NCBI RefSeq assembly: GCF_037892425.1
Contig: NZ_JBBKTT010000002.1
Location: forward strand, 124,001-188,000
DNA: 64,000 bases
Direction: 5' to 3'
Source of the DNA: Lacibacter sp. H375
GTDB lineage: Bacteria > Bacteroidota > Bacteroidia > Chitinophagales > Chitinophagaceae
Shown: piece by piece, positions 8,797-18,261 of the stretch
Position numbering within the stretch: the stretch's first letter is position 1
Layout: every line of letters starts with the position of its first letter
The notes under the pieces: generated by a model
The model's input: only the letters and a program-made list of their open reading frames with translations
Databases searched by the model: none
Told to the model about the DNA's origin: nothing
Position numbers and translations under genes: made by a program

Positions 8797-9789
8797 ATGC
8801 AATCGCTACTCCGAAAATCAATGCTGTTTTTTGCTTTTGTTTTGTGTCAACACTTTATGCAGGCACAGGTATTGGTAAAAGATTCAGCTGCTTTACCAAA
8901 GGCAGATGCAAAGTTGATAAAGAAAGAGAAGGCGCTGCATTTTATTGCCATGGGCGATTGGGGAAGGAATGGTGCCGATCATCAGCGGCAGGTAGCTAAG
9001 CAAATGGGTTTGACAGCTAAAGAAATCGGTTCGATGTTTACGATCGCAACAGGTGATAATTTTTATCCCAGTGGTGTTATCAGCGAATGGGATCCCCTAT
9101 GGAAATATTCCTTTGAAGATATTTATACTGACTTTCATTTGCAATGGGATTGGTATCCCATACTTGGCAATCATGATTACAAAAGTAATCCCGATGCACA
9201 GGTAAAATATTCAACCATCAGCAGACGATGGAAAATGCCTGCACGCTATTACAGTAAAACAATAGCGATCAACGGAGATACAACACAACAGGTATTACTT
9301 GTATTTATTGATACAAATCCATTGATACCTGAATTTTATAAAAATGCAGAGTATGGCCCAAACGTAAAAGGGCAAGACACAATAAAGCAAAAACGTTGGA
9401 TGGAGAAACTCCTCAGCACAACATCATCCAACATTAAATGGAAAATTGTGGTAGGACATCATCCCATGTATTCAGGCGGCAGTCGTACAGAAGGCTACGA
9501 TACCAAAGCCATACGCAATACATTGAAGCCGATGTTCGAGAAGTATAAAGTAGATGTTTATCTTGCCGGGCATGAACATAGTTTGCAGCACATGCAATCT
9601 GGTGCGAACATGCATCATATCATTTCCGGTGCAGCATCAGAAAAAACGCCTGCACGTTTAATTGAAAACAGTTTGATGTCTGCTTCTGAATACGGCTTCT
9701 TTGTATTTTCAGTTACCGGAAATGAATTATTACTGCAAACAGTAAATGATACCGGGAGAATTATTTACAGCTACACGATAAAAAAATAA
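8797..9789 (+). CDS. Metallophosphoesterase of the purple acid phosphatase (TRAP/ACP5) type
   Basis: This 330-aa exported protein has a signal peptide ending near HFMQAQ. All five metal-binding blocks of purple acid phosphatases are visible: GDW with D54, GDNFY with D87 and Y90 (the Fe(III) tyrosinate ligand), GNHD with N125 and H126, GHH at H221-H222, and GHEH at H259 and H261. The small single-domain length resembles mammalian tartrate-resistant acid phosphatase. Such enzymes hydrolyse phosphomonoesters, and some act on phosphodiesters. In this cluster it may remove phosphate from an inositol-phosphate or phosphosugar. The acyltransferase gene begins 7 bp after its stop, so the two are probably co-transcribed. 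Confidence 0.9.
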   Translation: MQSLLRKSMLFFAFVLCQHFMQAQVLVKDSAALPKADAKLIKKEKALHFIAMGDWGRNGADHQRQVAKQMGLTAKEIGSMFTIATGDNFYPSGVISEWDPLWKYSFEDIYTDFHLQWDWYPILGNHDYKSNPDAQVKYSTISRRWKMPARYYSKTIAINGDTTQQVLLVFIDTNPLIPEFYKNAEYGPNVKGQDTIKQKRWMEKLLSTTSSNIKWKIVVGHHPMYSGGSRTEGYDTKAIRNTLKPMFEKYKVDVYLAGHEHSLQHMQSGANMHHIISGAASEKTPARLIENSLMSASEYGFFVFSVTGNELLLQTVNDTGRIIYSYTIKK

Positions 9790-9796
9790 TTTCTGT

Positions 9797-11002
9797 TTGA
9801 ACCAGGCCGCAGCATATAATCAACCAATTACAACAAGCAACAGGCTCTTATCGCTTGATGCCTTGCGTGGCTTTGATATGTTCTGGATCGTAAGCGGAGA
9901 AGGAATTATTCACGGATTTGCAAATGCTGTAAAGCAAACTCATGGATTGCAGCAGGATGCAGTAAGCTGGCAAATGCAGGCAACTGATGAACTTGGTTTC
10001 TTTGAAAAACTGGCGGTGCATGCGAGTAACCAATTGCATCATACTGTTTGGAACGACTTTACATTTTATGATCTTATTTTTCCTTTGTTCATTTTCATTG
10101 CAGGCATCAGTATGCCATTTTCTTTTAGTAAACAATTAAGTGCCGGTGCTCATGCAAAAAAGAAAATTTATCGTTCACTCATCAAGCGAACAATACTGTT
10201 GCTCTTGCTTGGTATGATTGTAAATGGATTGTTGCAATGGAAAGGATTTGAAGAAACACGTTTTGCAAGTGTGTTGGGCCGAATTGCACTCAGTTGTTTT
10301 TTTGCTGCATTGATTTATCTCAACAGTTCATTCAGGTGGAGAAATGCATGGTTTGTATTCATCTTACTCGGCTATTGGTTAGTGATGATTGTTTTTCCTG
10401 TTCCCGGCTTTGGTGCAGGCGTACTAACTCCTGAAGGAAATTTTGCAGCGTATGTTGATCGTTTGTTGCTGCCGGGCAAACTGCATCGCACCGTATATGA
10501 CCCGGAAGGATTGATATCTACCATTCCTGCAATTGCGACTGCGCTGTTAGGTATTTTTACAGGTGAGTTCTTGCGTTTACAAGAAACAACAGCAAAAAAG
10601 AAAGCATTGTACATGATGATTGCCGGAGCGGTACTTGTATTTGTTGGTTGGCTTTGGGGTTTTGTATTTCCCATTAACAAAAACATGTGGACGAGTTCTT
10701 TTGTCCTTTTCACCGGTGGATGGAGCTTGTTGCTGCTTGCGCTGTTTTATTTTGTAATTGATGTGTTGGGCTTCAAAAAATGGAGTATGCCTTTTGTGTG
10801 GTTGGGTTGCAATTCAATCCTGATTTATATGGCTGCACATGGTGTGATAAATTTTATGTCGACTTCTGAATTTTTATTTGGCGGCACAGTTCAGTTGCTG
10901 GATGCCAAATGGCAGGAAGCTTTTTTATGGATCGGGGTTGCTCTTATACAGTTTGCAGGATTATATTTCCTGTATAAACGAAAATGGTTTTTAAAACTAT
11001 AA
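9797..11002 (+). CDS. Membrane acyltransferase, HGSNAT/YeiB-like (DUF5009 type)
   Basis: This polytopic protein of about 401 aa probably starts at TTG 9797, because the diagnostic N-terminal motif LLSLDALRGFDMFW (about residues 17-30) would be lost with the next ATG. It has about ten hydrophobic segments, with HHTVWNDFTFYDLIFPLFIFIAGIS near residues 81-105. This is the hallmark of the heparan-alpha-glucosaminide N-acetyltransferase-like group, where a conserved histidine carries the acetyl group across the membrane. Bacterial members commonly sit in glycan utilisation loci next to symporters; their substrates are mostly untested. The gene follows the phosphatase by 7 bp and precedes the sodium symporter by 36 bp. 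Acetyl transfer to a periplasmic amino sugar is inference. Confidence 0.8.
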   Translation: MNQAAAYNQPITTSNRLLSLDALRGFDMFWIVSGEGIIHGFANAVKQTHGLQQDAVSWQMQATDELGFFEKLAVHASNQLHHTVWNDFTFYDLIFPLFIFIAGISMPFSFSKQLSAGAHAKKKIYRSLIKRTILLLLLGMIVNGLLQWKGFEETRFASVLGRIALSCFFAALIYLNSSFRWRNAWFVFILLGYWLVMIVFPVPGFGAGVLTPEGNFAAYVDRLLLPGKLHRTVYDPEGLISTIPAIATALLGIFTGEFLRLQETTAKKKALYMMIAGAVLVFVGWLWGFVFPINKNMWTSSFVLFTGGWSLLLLALFYFVIDVLGFKKWSMPFVWLGCNSILIYMAAHGVINFMSTSEFLFGGTVQLLDAKWQEAFLWIGVALIQFAGLYFLYKRKWFLKL

Positions 11003-11038
11003 CAATCTATCAAAGCGAAAGCGTTAACGAAATAGCTC

Positions 11039-12670
11039 ATGCATACATTACAACTTGCTGATTACATTGTTTTCTTTGTTTACTTCATTGCTATATCGGC
11101 TTACGGTTATTATATTTTTCATAAAAAGAAATCAAAAACTGCCAGCTCAAAGGATTTCTTTTTAGCCGAAGGTTCATTAACGTGGTGGGCCATTGGTGCA
11201 TCACTCATTGCATCCAATATTTCTGCTGAACATTTTATTGGCATGAGTGGTTCCGGTTTTGCGTTGGGTCTTGCCATCTCTACATACGAATGGATGTCTG
11301 CTGCTACGCTCATCATTGTAGCAGTGTTCATCATTCCACTTTATCTCAAGAATAAAATTTATACCATGCCGCAGTTCCTGGCAAAGCGGTATAACGACCA
11401 GGTGAGTACCATCATGGCTGTGTTCTGGCTGCTGGTGTATGTGTTTGTAAATCTTACGTCCATTATTTATTTGGGAGCATTAGCTATTTCATCTATTTCG
11501 CCCATTAGCTTTGAATGGAGCATTGTTGGACTGAGTGTGTTCTCGATCCTTGTAACATTGGGTGGAATGAAAGTGATCGGATATACCGATGTGATACAGG
11601 TATTGGTATTGTTGATCGGAGGATTGGTAACTACATACCTTGCACTTTCGTTGCTGGCAGATAAGTTTGGCTTTGATGGAAATATTCTTGAAGCGTTAGG
11701 TGTATTACGCAAAGAAGCGCCTGAACATTTTCATATGATCTTTGATAAAACAAGTCCGCATTATAAAGAGTTGCCGGGCATGTCGGTATTGATCGGTGGT
11801 ATGCTCATTAATAACCTTGCGTATTGGGGTTGTAATCAATACATCGTTCAACGTGCATTGGGTGCCGATCTTAAAACTGCACGTAATGGAATTTTATTTG
11901 CCGCATTTTTAAAACTGTTGATTCCTCTTATAGCAGTATTGCCCGGTATCACTATGTATGTGTTACATCAGAACGGTATGTTTCAACAGGAGATGGCCGA
12001 TGCAGCAGGTAATATTAAACCCGATCATGCGTATCCAACCTTAATGAACTTATTACCTGCAGGTTTAAAAGGTGTGGCCTTTGCTGCATTAACAGCAGCC
12101 ATTGTTGCATCGCTTGCAGGAAAAGCAAACAGCATCTCAACTATATTTTCACTTGATATTTATAAAAAGTATTTCAACAAAGAAGCATCTGAACGAAAGC
12201 TGGTACTTACAGGTCGTTGGGCAGTAATTATTTCTATGGTTATTGCAGCTATTGTAACACCTGCGTTAAAATCACTCGACCAGGCTTATCAATTCATACA
12301 GGAATATGTAGGATTCTTTTCACCCGGTGTATTAGCCATCTTCTTATTGGGTATGTTCTGGAAACGTACAACTGCTGCTGCTGCATTAGCAGGTGCAGTG
12401 TTAACCATTCCTGTGTCAACGGTATTAAAGTTTTTACCGGTGTGGACAAACGGATGGTTTCCTGATTATCCATTCCTTGATCGCATGACCATTACTTTTT
12501 TTCTGATAGTTGCTATGATGGTTGCAATGAGTTTAGCAAAACCAAATAAACCCGGAGATACACATACAATTGAAGTTGATAACTCAATGTTTAAAGTTTC
12601 AACAGGCTTTATTATTGGCTCTATTATAATTTGTGGAATATTGGCAGCATTGTATACCGTATTTTGGTAA
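11039..12670 (+). CDS. Sodium/solute symporter family (SSS, SGLT-like) transporter
   Basis: This 543-aa protein has about 13-14 hydrophobic helices. SSS signatures are visible: KDFFLAEGSLTWWAIGASLIASNISAEHFIG at about residues 38-68, SLAGKANSISTIFSLDIYKK in the second half, and GFFSPGVLAIFLLGMFWKRTT. The family includes sodium-coupled transporters of glucose, galactose and myo-inositol (SMIT), as well as uronates in bacteria. Within the cluster it is the expected inner-membrane route for the monomer that feeds inositol oxygenase or UxuA. Inositol versus glucuronate versus mannose cannot be decided from sequence. Confidence 0.93.
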   Translation: MHTLQLADYIVFFVYFIAISAYGYYIFHKKKSKTASSKDFFLAEGSLTWWAIGASLIASNISAEHFIGMSGSGFALGLAISTYEWMSAATLIIVAVFIIPLYLKNKIYTMPQFLAKRYNDQVSTIMAVFWLLVYVFVNLTSIIYLGALAISSISPISFEWSIVGLSVFSILVTLGGMKVIGYTDVIQVLVLLIGGLVTTYLALSLLADKFGFDGNILEALGVLRKEAPEHFHMIFDKTSPHYKELPGMSVLIGGMLINNLAYWGCNQYIVQRALGADLKTARNGILFAAFLKLLIPLIAVLPGITMYVLHQNGMFQQEMADAAGNIKPDHAYPTLMNLLPAGLKGVAFAALTAAIVASLAGKANSISTIFSLDIYKKYFNKEASERKLVLTGRWAVIISMVIAAIVTPALKSLDQAYQFIQEYVGFFSPGVLAIFLLGMFWKRTTAAAALAGAVLTIPVSTVLKFLPVWTNGWFPDYPFLDRMTITFFLIVAMMVAMSLAKPNKPGDTHTIEVDNSMFKVSTGFIIGSIIICGILAALYTVFW

Positions 12671-12706
12671 TAGTTATTTGATTATTCATTTTAACTTGAA
12701 GTGAAC

Positions 12707-14464
12707 ATGAACAGAAATGAGTTTTTGAAAATAGGAACCATGGCGGCATTGAGTCCGTTGTTTGTAAGGGCAAGTGAAACAGATACACCAACGATTGACA
12801 GTGGTCTGATGAAACGCTTGATCGCTGCAAATGACAAGCAGGTTGCATTATTGTTAGAATCTATTCAGGAAGGGAAGTTGCGGTTCAGCCGTATGATCGC
12901 TTATGATATTGCGGTATTGACAGCATCATATTGTGCAGTTGGGTCAGCCTACTATCATACACCGTTGCTTATTCAGAAATTAGATCTGCTCACGAAATTT
13001 TTAGCAACCGCACAATCAGAAGATGGAACGGTGAATGTTGGTAATCTTGAATCGCCACCCGATACTGCGTTTGTAATTGAGATTCTTTGTCCGGCTGCAG
13101 AGATTTTGAAGAAAGAAAAAACGAAGGATGTTGATGCGATCAATCAACAACTGAAAAGGATCATTCTGAAAGCAGGCGAGGGATTGGTTGTAGGAGGTGT
13201 GCACACGCCCAATCATCGTTGGGTGATCTCAGCTGCCTTGTCTGGGATCAATTCACTCTATCCTAACAAAAAATATATTGATCGTATCAATGATTGGTTG
13301 GATGAAGGCGTGTTCATTGATGATGATGGACATTATCCTGAACGAAGCGGTATTTATTCAGGTGTAGAAAACACAGCGTTTATTACAATTGGAAGATTAG
13401 CAAATAAAAAAGAACTGTTTGAACCTGTTCGCAAGAATCTTTCGATGTATTATTATTACATTGAACCAAACGGAGACCTTGTCACAAACGATTCAAGAAG
13501 ACAGGATCAGTATTTAGCAGCACAAAAGCCTGTTACCTTATTATATCTGCAATACAGGTACATGGCTATTCGTGATAACAACAAACATTTTGCTGCTATT
13601 GCAAAAATGATTGAAGCATTACCCGGTTTTGAAAAAGATATTCTTACCCGTTCGCTGTTTTATTTTTTAGAGAATGAAACATTACAGCAGCAACTGCCTT
13701 CCGCTGCATCATTACCCGACAGGTATGAAAAAGTATTCTCTACTTCGCATCTGTTACGGATCAAGGAAAAGAATATGACTGCTACATTATTTGGCGGTGT
13801 TGACTGGCCTTTAATCATCGCATCAGGCCGTTCAAATTCACCCGACTTCTTTTCGTATCGTAAAGGCAATGCCATTTTGAAATACATGCGTTTATCAACA
13901 AGCTTTTTCAGCATGGGGTATTTCTACAGCGAAGGGCTAAAGAAAGTTGGTAATAAATATGTACTGCATAAACAACTGGACATACCTTACTATCAGCCAT
14001 TGCCAAAAGATAAACGGAATAAGAAAGGCGATTACAAGCTATCGCCCAGTATTGATGATCGTTTCTGGAATAAAATGGATTTTAAAAACCGACCGATAAG
14101 TAACGTAAAGACATTGGATACAACCATTACACTTTCAAAAACAGGTGAAACTATTGAACTGGAGTTTGAGGTCAACGGTTTGAAAGAAGTACCTGTAACA
14201 ATTGAATTGTGTTTTGCAAAAGGCGGAACATTAACCGGCACAACTGCCGCAGAAAACAATAATAACCTCCTGGAGCAAGGTACAGGCGAATATAGTTCCG
14301 GTGGAGATGTGATTCGTTTTGGTCCTGGTAATGCAGCACATAAAATGATTGCAAATCTCGAAGGCGAACGTTACGGTACACATTTCGGCAGCTTACGTAC
14401 AGAAGGAGAGCATGTGTATATTACGGGTAAGACTCCGTTTAAGCACAAGCTTACATTTAGTTAA
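12707..14464 (+). CDS. Putative (alpha/alpha)-toroid polysaccharide lyase-like protein
   Basis: I could not assign this 585-aa protein to a named family with certainty. The start is taken as ATG 12707; a GTG lies two codons upstream. The N-terminus MNRNEFLKIGTMAALSPLF looks like a Tat-type leader in which the second arginine is N. An alpha-helical N-terminal half (about 30-360) contains N169-H-R-W172 and a segment DGHYPERSGIYSG (H209, Y217). These recall the catalytic Asn/His/Tyr arrangement of heparinase II/III and alginate-lyase-type toroids. A beta-rich C-terminal half (about 380-585) follows, as in those lyases. A uronate lyase would suit a cluster that handles glucuronate. A glycoside hydrolase or a non-catalytic fold remains possible. 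Confidence 0.55.
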   Translation: MNRNEFLKIGTMAALSPLFVRASETDTPTIDSGLMKRLIAANDKQVALLLESIQEGKLRFSRMIAYDIAVLTASYCAVGSAYYHTPLLIQKLDLLTKFLATAQSEDGTVNVGNLESPPDTAFVIEILCPAAEILKKEKTKDVDAINQQLKRIILKAGEGLVVGGVHTPNHRWVISAALSGINSLYPNKKYIDRINDWLDEGVFIDDDGHYPERSGIYSGVENTAFITIGRLANKKELFEPVRKNLSMYYYYIEPNGDLVTNDSRRQDQYLAAQKPVTLLYLQYRYMAIRDNNKHFAAIAKMIEALPGFEKDILTRSLFYFLENETLQQQLPSAASLPDRYEKVFSTSHLLRIKEKNMTATLFGGVDWPLIIASGRSNSPDFFSYRKGNAILKYMRLSTSFFSMGYFYSEGLKKVGNKYVLHKQLDIPYYQPLPKDKRNKKGDYKLSPSIDDRFWNKMDFKNRPISNVKTLDTTITLSKTGETIELEFEVNGLKEVPVTIELCFAKGGTLTGTTAAENNNNLLEQGTGEYSSGGDVIRFGPGNAAHKMIANLEGERYGTHFGSLRTEGEHVYITGKTPFKHKLTFS

Positions 14465-14500
14465 ACGGTGCTAAATAAAAACACAATAGAAGTACTAACG

Positions 14501-16825
14501 ATGAAGTGTGCGACGCAACAAAAGTTAAATAGAAGTAGTACAGCAGGGTACATAAAAAAAATGATAGCCTTGTTATTCATTGCTGTTTGGTTACAAAATG
14601 CATTTGCACAGAATTTAGTACAGTATGTGCAGCCTCTATCAGGTACTGCTCCATCAACCACAATCACAGCAGTTAAACACAGTGAAGCAGGGAGTGAGAA
14701 AAACGCAAACACTATTCCGGCTGTTACTTTGCCTTTTGCCATGACACAATGGACGGCACAAACAAGACTCACCGAAAACAAATGTATACCGCCATATTTT
14801 TATAAAGATTCATTGCTCACAGGATTCAGAGGAACACATTGGCTGAGTGGTTCCTGCACGCAGGACTATGGCAGCTTTACCATTATGCCTGTTGTTGGGA
14901 AATTAAAAACAATAGTGAAAGAGTATGCTGTTCCGTTTTCGCATAAAGATGAATTTACTTCACCCAGTTATTATAAACTCACTGCTGGATCTGTTACAAC
15001 AGAAATTACTTCCACGTTACGTTGTGGACTGTTGCAGTTTACCATGTTGAAAGATGATAGTTTGTATGTACTTGTTACACCCAATAGTGATTATGCAAAA
15101 GGATTTGTAAAAGTGGATGCGAAGAAAGGGGAGATATGGGGCTATAATCCTGCTCATCGTATTTACCAGGGCTGGGGGGAACCAACCGGTTTCAGCGGAT
15201 GGTTTTACATTAAAGTCGAAGGACCATCTACAAAGAGTGGAACGTTTAGTGATACGGAAATTTTTACAAGTGATACTATAAAGAATAAAAAAAATGCTGG
15301 TGCATTTGTTGGCTTTGTATTGAAGAAGGGCGAACAGCTTCGTTTGCGTATCGGTACATCTTTCAGCAGCCTGGAAGGAGCAAAGAAAAATCTTGCGACA
15401 GAAATTGGTACAAAAAGTTTTGACACTATTCGTGCTGCAGCAACACAAACATGGGAGAAAGCATTGGGACAAGTACAGGTGCAAACGTCAAATGAAAAAG
15501 ACAAATGCATTTTTTATACGGCCATGTATCATTCAATGCAGCATCCCCGTTTGTTCAATGATGTTGATGGAACTTTTCCTGCATTTGCCGGTAATGCACA
15601 ATTGAAAAAGATCAATGGAAATTATTATGATGATTTTTCGATGTGGGATATTTATCGGGCACAACTTCCTTTATTTGAAATCTTAAAACCGGGTATGACG
15701 AACGATTTTGTTCGTTCGTTGATCTTAAAAGGAGAGCAGGGTGGGTGGTTGCCCATCTTCCCTTGCTGGAATAGTTATACAGCAGCTATGATTGGGGATC
15801 ATGTAACAGCATTTATTGCATCAGCTTACAACAAAGGCATTCGTAATTACAATGTTGCATCAGCGTATCAACTCATGCGGAAGAATGCATTTGAAACACC
15901 GGCAAGTTTTGCAGAATACAAAAATGGCATGGGACGAAGAGCGTTGACTTCTTATCTCAAATATGGTTTTATACCAATGGAAGACAGTGTGCAGGAAGCA
16001 TTTCATAAAAAAGAACAGGTGAGCCGCACATTGGAATATGCATTTGATGATCATGCATTATCAGTTGTTGCAAAAGGTTTGAATAAGCAAGCTGATCATA
16101 AACAACTGCAGCAACGGTCACTCAATTATAGAAATGTTTTTGATCCCGCTGTTGGTATGATGCGTGGAAGAAATGCAGATGGTTCATGGTTTGTATCGTT
16201 CAATGCAGACAAACGTGAATCCTATATCACCGAAGGCACGCCAAGACAATATACATTTTATGTACCGCAGAACATTCCCGGTTTGGCAAAGCTGATGGGC
16301 AGCACAAAGAGTTTTGAAAATGCATTAGATAGTTTGTTCAGCAATAATGAATACTGGCATGGCAATGAACCCGGTCACCAGATTCCATATTTGTATAACT
16401 ATACTTCTTCGCCCTATAAAACACAACGTGAAGTAAGAAAGATTTTGGCCGAAGAATACAGCGATGGTGCAGGAGGATTAAGTGGTAACGATGATGCAGG
16501 ACAAATGAGTGCATGGTATGTATTTGCTGCCATGGGTTTTTATCCGGTTGATCCGGTTTCAAACAACTACCAATTAAGTTCTCCGTTGTTTGATAAAGTA
16601 AACATGAAGTTGCAAGGCAATAAAGTATTTGAACTTCTTACACATAAAACATCTCCAACGGCTATTTATATTCGGCAGGTAAAATGGAACGGCAAACTGT
16701 ACAATAAAAACTATATCACTTACTCCATGATAATGCAGGGCGGCAAACTGGAGTTGTGGTTAACAGACGATCCAACAAAATGGGGTTCATCTGCTGAGAG
16801 TCGTCCGGATGGTTTAACAAATTAA
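14501..16825 (+). CDS. GH92 alpha-mannosidase
   Basis: This protein has about 774 aa from ATG 14501; a GTG at 14468 is in frame but gives a poor leader. The signal peptide is hydrophobic around ALLFIAVWLQNAFAQ, so it acts outside the cytoplasm. The GH92 blocks are clear: GTHWLSGSCTQDYG near the N-terminus, MWDIYRAQLPLFEIL, GNEPGHQIPYLYNYTSSPYK, and GGLSGNDDAGQMSAWYVFAAMGFYPV with the acidic pair D664-D665. GH92 enzymes are calcium-dependent, inverting exo-alpha-mannosidases (mostly alpha-1,2; some act on mannose phosphodiesters). It starts shortly after the lyase-like gene (stop at 14464). It implies an alpha-mannose decoration on the target of this locus. Confidence 0.95.
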   Translation: MKCATQQKLNRSSTAGYIKKMIALLFIAVWLQNAFAQNLVQYVQPLSGTAPSTTITAVKHSEAGSEKNANTIPAVTLPFAMTQWTAQTRLTENKCIPPYFYKDSLLTGFRGTHWLSGSCTQDYGSFTIMPVVGKLKTIVKEYAVPFSHKDEFTSPSYYKLTAGSVTTEITSTLRCGLLQFTMLKDDSLYVLVTPNSDYAKGFVKVDAKKGEIWGYNPAHRIYQGWGEPTGFSGWFYIKVEGPSTKSGTFSDTEIFTSDTIKNKKNAGAFVGFVLKKGEQLRLRIGTSFSSLEGAKKNLATEIGTKSFDTIRAAATQTWEKALGQVQVQTSNEKDKCIFYTAMYHSMQHPRLFNDVDGTFPAFAGNAQLKKINGNYYDDFSMWDIYRAQLPLFEILKPGMTNDFVRSLILKGEQGGWLPIFPCWNSYTAAMIGDHVTAFIASAYNKGIRNYNVASAYQLMRKNAFETPASFAEYKNGMGRRALTSYLKYGFIPMEDSVQEAFHKKEQVSRTLEYAFDDHALSVVAKGLNKQADHKQLQQRSLNYRNVFDPAVGMMRGRNADGSWFVSFNADKRESYITEGTPRQYTFYVPQNIPGLAKLMGSTKSFENALDSLFSNNEYWHGNEPGHQIPYLYNYTSSPYKTQREVRKILAEEYSDGAGGLSGNDDAGQMSAWYVFAAMGFYPVDPVSNNYQLSSPLFDKVNMKLQGNKVFELLTHKTSPTAIYIRQVKWNGKLYNKNYITYSMIMQGGKLELWLTDDPTKWGSSAESRPDGLTN

Positions 16826-16989
16826 GAAAGAATTGCTCGCACCAGGAAAGGTCAATCAAAGGCTATCTTATTTTTCAAATGCTGTCACAAAATAAATATT
16901 GCAATGCCTGAACGCATTAATTTCGCTGGCATATCGGCTTTTCCAGTAAAGTTGAAGGCTCTCAACGATTAAACGAACGAACATTTATT

Positions 16990-18168
16990 ATGAATCAGAA
17001 ATCAGCAGGCTTAATTGAAACAATGCGTTGGTATGGCCCGAACGATCCCGTATCACTGTCAGATATTGCACAGTCGGGTTGCAGTGGCGTTGTTACTGCA
17101 CTACATCATATTCCCAATGGTGAAGTGTGGACAGTGGAAGAAATCAACAAACGTATTGCGGAAGTAGAAGCTGCCGGTTTAACATGGGATGTAGTGGAAA
17201 GTGTACCGGTGCATGAAGCTATCCGTCGTCAATCAGCAGGCTTTGAACAATACATTGATAACTATAAAGAGTCACTTCGTAATCTTGGTGCATGTGGAAT
17301 CAAAGTAGTCACGTATAATTTCATGCCTGTTCTTGACTGGACAAGAACAGATCTTTATTACACCATGCCTGATGGCAGCAAAGCTTTACGTTTTGAACGT
17401 GCTGCATACATTGCGTTTGATGTATTTATTCTCGAACGCAAAGGCGCAGCAGATGAATACACTGCAACTGAATTGGAAAAAGCAAAAGCAAGATTGCAAA
17501 CAATGACGGAAGATGAAAAGCAATCACTCATCCGCACTATCATTGCAGGATTGCCCGGCAGTGAAGAAAGTTTTACCGTTGCTGATTTTGCAAAAGCATT
17601 ATCTGCTTATGATACAATAGATGCAGCAAAACTCAAACAGCATTTAATTTATTTTCTGCAACAGGTCACCCCTGTCGCTGAGGAAGCAGGTGTGCAATTG
17701 GTGATTCATCCTGATGATCCGCCGCATGCAATTTTTGGTTTACCACGGGTAGTAAGTACTGAAGCAGATATCAATGATCTCATCGCTGCTGTTCCATCAC
17801 CTGCAAATGGATTGTGTTTCTGCACAGGAAGTTTTGGTGTGCGTGCAGATAATGATCTGCCCGGTATGGTGAAACGTTTGGGTAGCCGTATTCATTTCTT
17901 ACACTTACGCAGTACACAACGAAATGCAGACGGTGATTTTTATGAAGCTAATCACCTCGAAGGCAACGTAGATATGTATGCTGTGATGAAAGAAGTAGTG
18001 CTGCTGATGAAAACAGAGAACAGGCGAATTGTAGTTCGACCTGATCATGGTCATCAAATGCTCGATGATCTCAGCAAAAAAACTAATCCCGGTTACAGTG
18101 CCATTGGCCGCTTACGTGGTTTGGCTGAATTGAGAGGGTTGGAATTAGGTATTGCCCGTTCTCTCTGA
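16990..18168 (+). CDS. uxuA: D-mannonate dehydratase
   Basis: This 392-aa cytoplasmic protein matches the E. coli UxuA length (394 aa). It has the family N-terminus [19 protein letters not shown], the [16 protein letters not shown] block, the metal-binding segment [19 protein letters not shown], the [11 protein letters not shown] block and the C-terminal [11 protein letters not shown]. It dehydrates D-mannonate to 2-keto-3-deoxy-D-gluconate with Mn or Fe. In the Ashwell pathway this lies downstream of glucuronate, which the inositol oxygenase at 3022 produces. A 164-bp gap separates it from the GH92 gene, so it may have its own promoter. I saw no clear LacI operator there. Confidence 0.96.
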   Translation: MNQKSAGLIETMRWYGPNDPVSLSDIAQSGCSGVVTALHHIPNGEVWTVEEINKRIAEVEAAGLTWDVVESVPVHEAIRRQSAGFEQYIDNYKESLRNLGACGIKVVTYNFMPVLDWTRTDLYYTMPDGSKALRFERAAYIAFDVFILERKGAADEYTATELEKAKARLQTMTEDEKQSLIRTIIAGLPGSEESFTVADFAKALSAYDTIDAAKLKQHLIYFLQQVTPVAEEAGVQLVIHPDDPPHAIFGLPRVVSTEADINDLIAAVPSPANGLCFCTGSFGVRADNDLPGMVKRLGSRIHFLHLRSTQRNADGDFYEANHLEGNVDMYAVMKEVVLLMKTENRRIVVRPDHGHQMLDDLSKKTNPGYSAIGRLRGLAELRGLELGIARSL

Positions 18169-18200
18169 TTCAATGAGAAAGAATGCTGTTCACGCAATTC

Positions 18201-18240
18201 TTTGAGGAACGATCGTATCCATTAACGATCGTTCCTCAAA
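18201..18240. terminator. Bidirectional terminator with perfect 16-bp stem
   Basis: The arms 18201-18216 and 18225-18240 are exact reverse complements with an 8-nt loop. The outer end is AAA/TTT-rich, so a T-tract can follow in either direction. It sits between the convergent uxuA and SGNH hydrolase genes and marks the boundary between the two loci. Confidence 0.85.
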
Positions 18241-18261
18241 CAATATCTCCCGGAACTTTTT

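Noticed and set aside
11016-11029. CGAAAGCGTTAACG just before the symporter start, resembling the LacI-type operator at 2791
   Set aside because: Only four of seven base pairs match, so it is not distinguishable from chance.
15017-15510. Two long minus-strand open frames inside the GH92 gene
   Set aside because: Cysteine- and phenylalanine-rich translations without motifs, antisense to a clear coding sequence.
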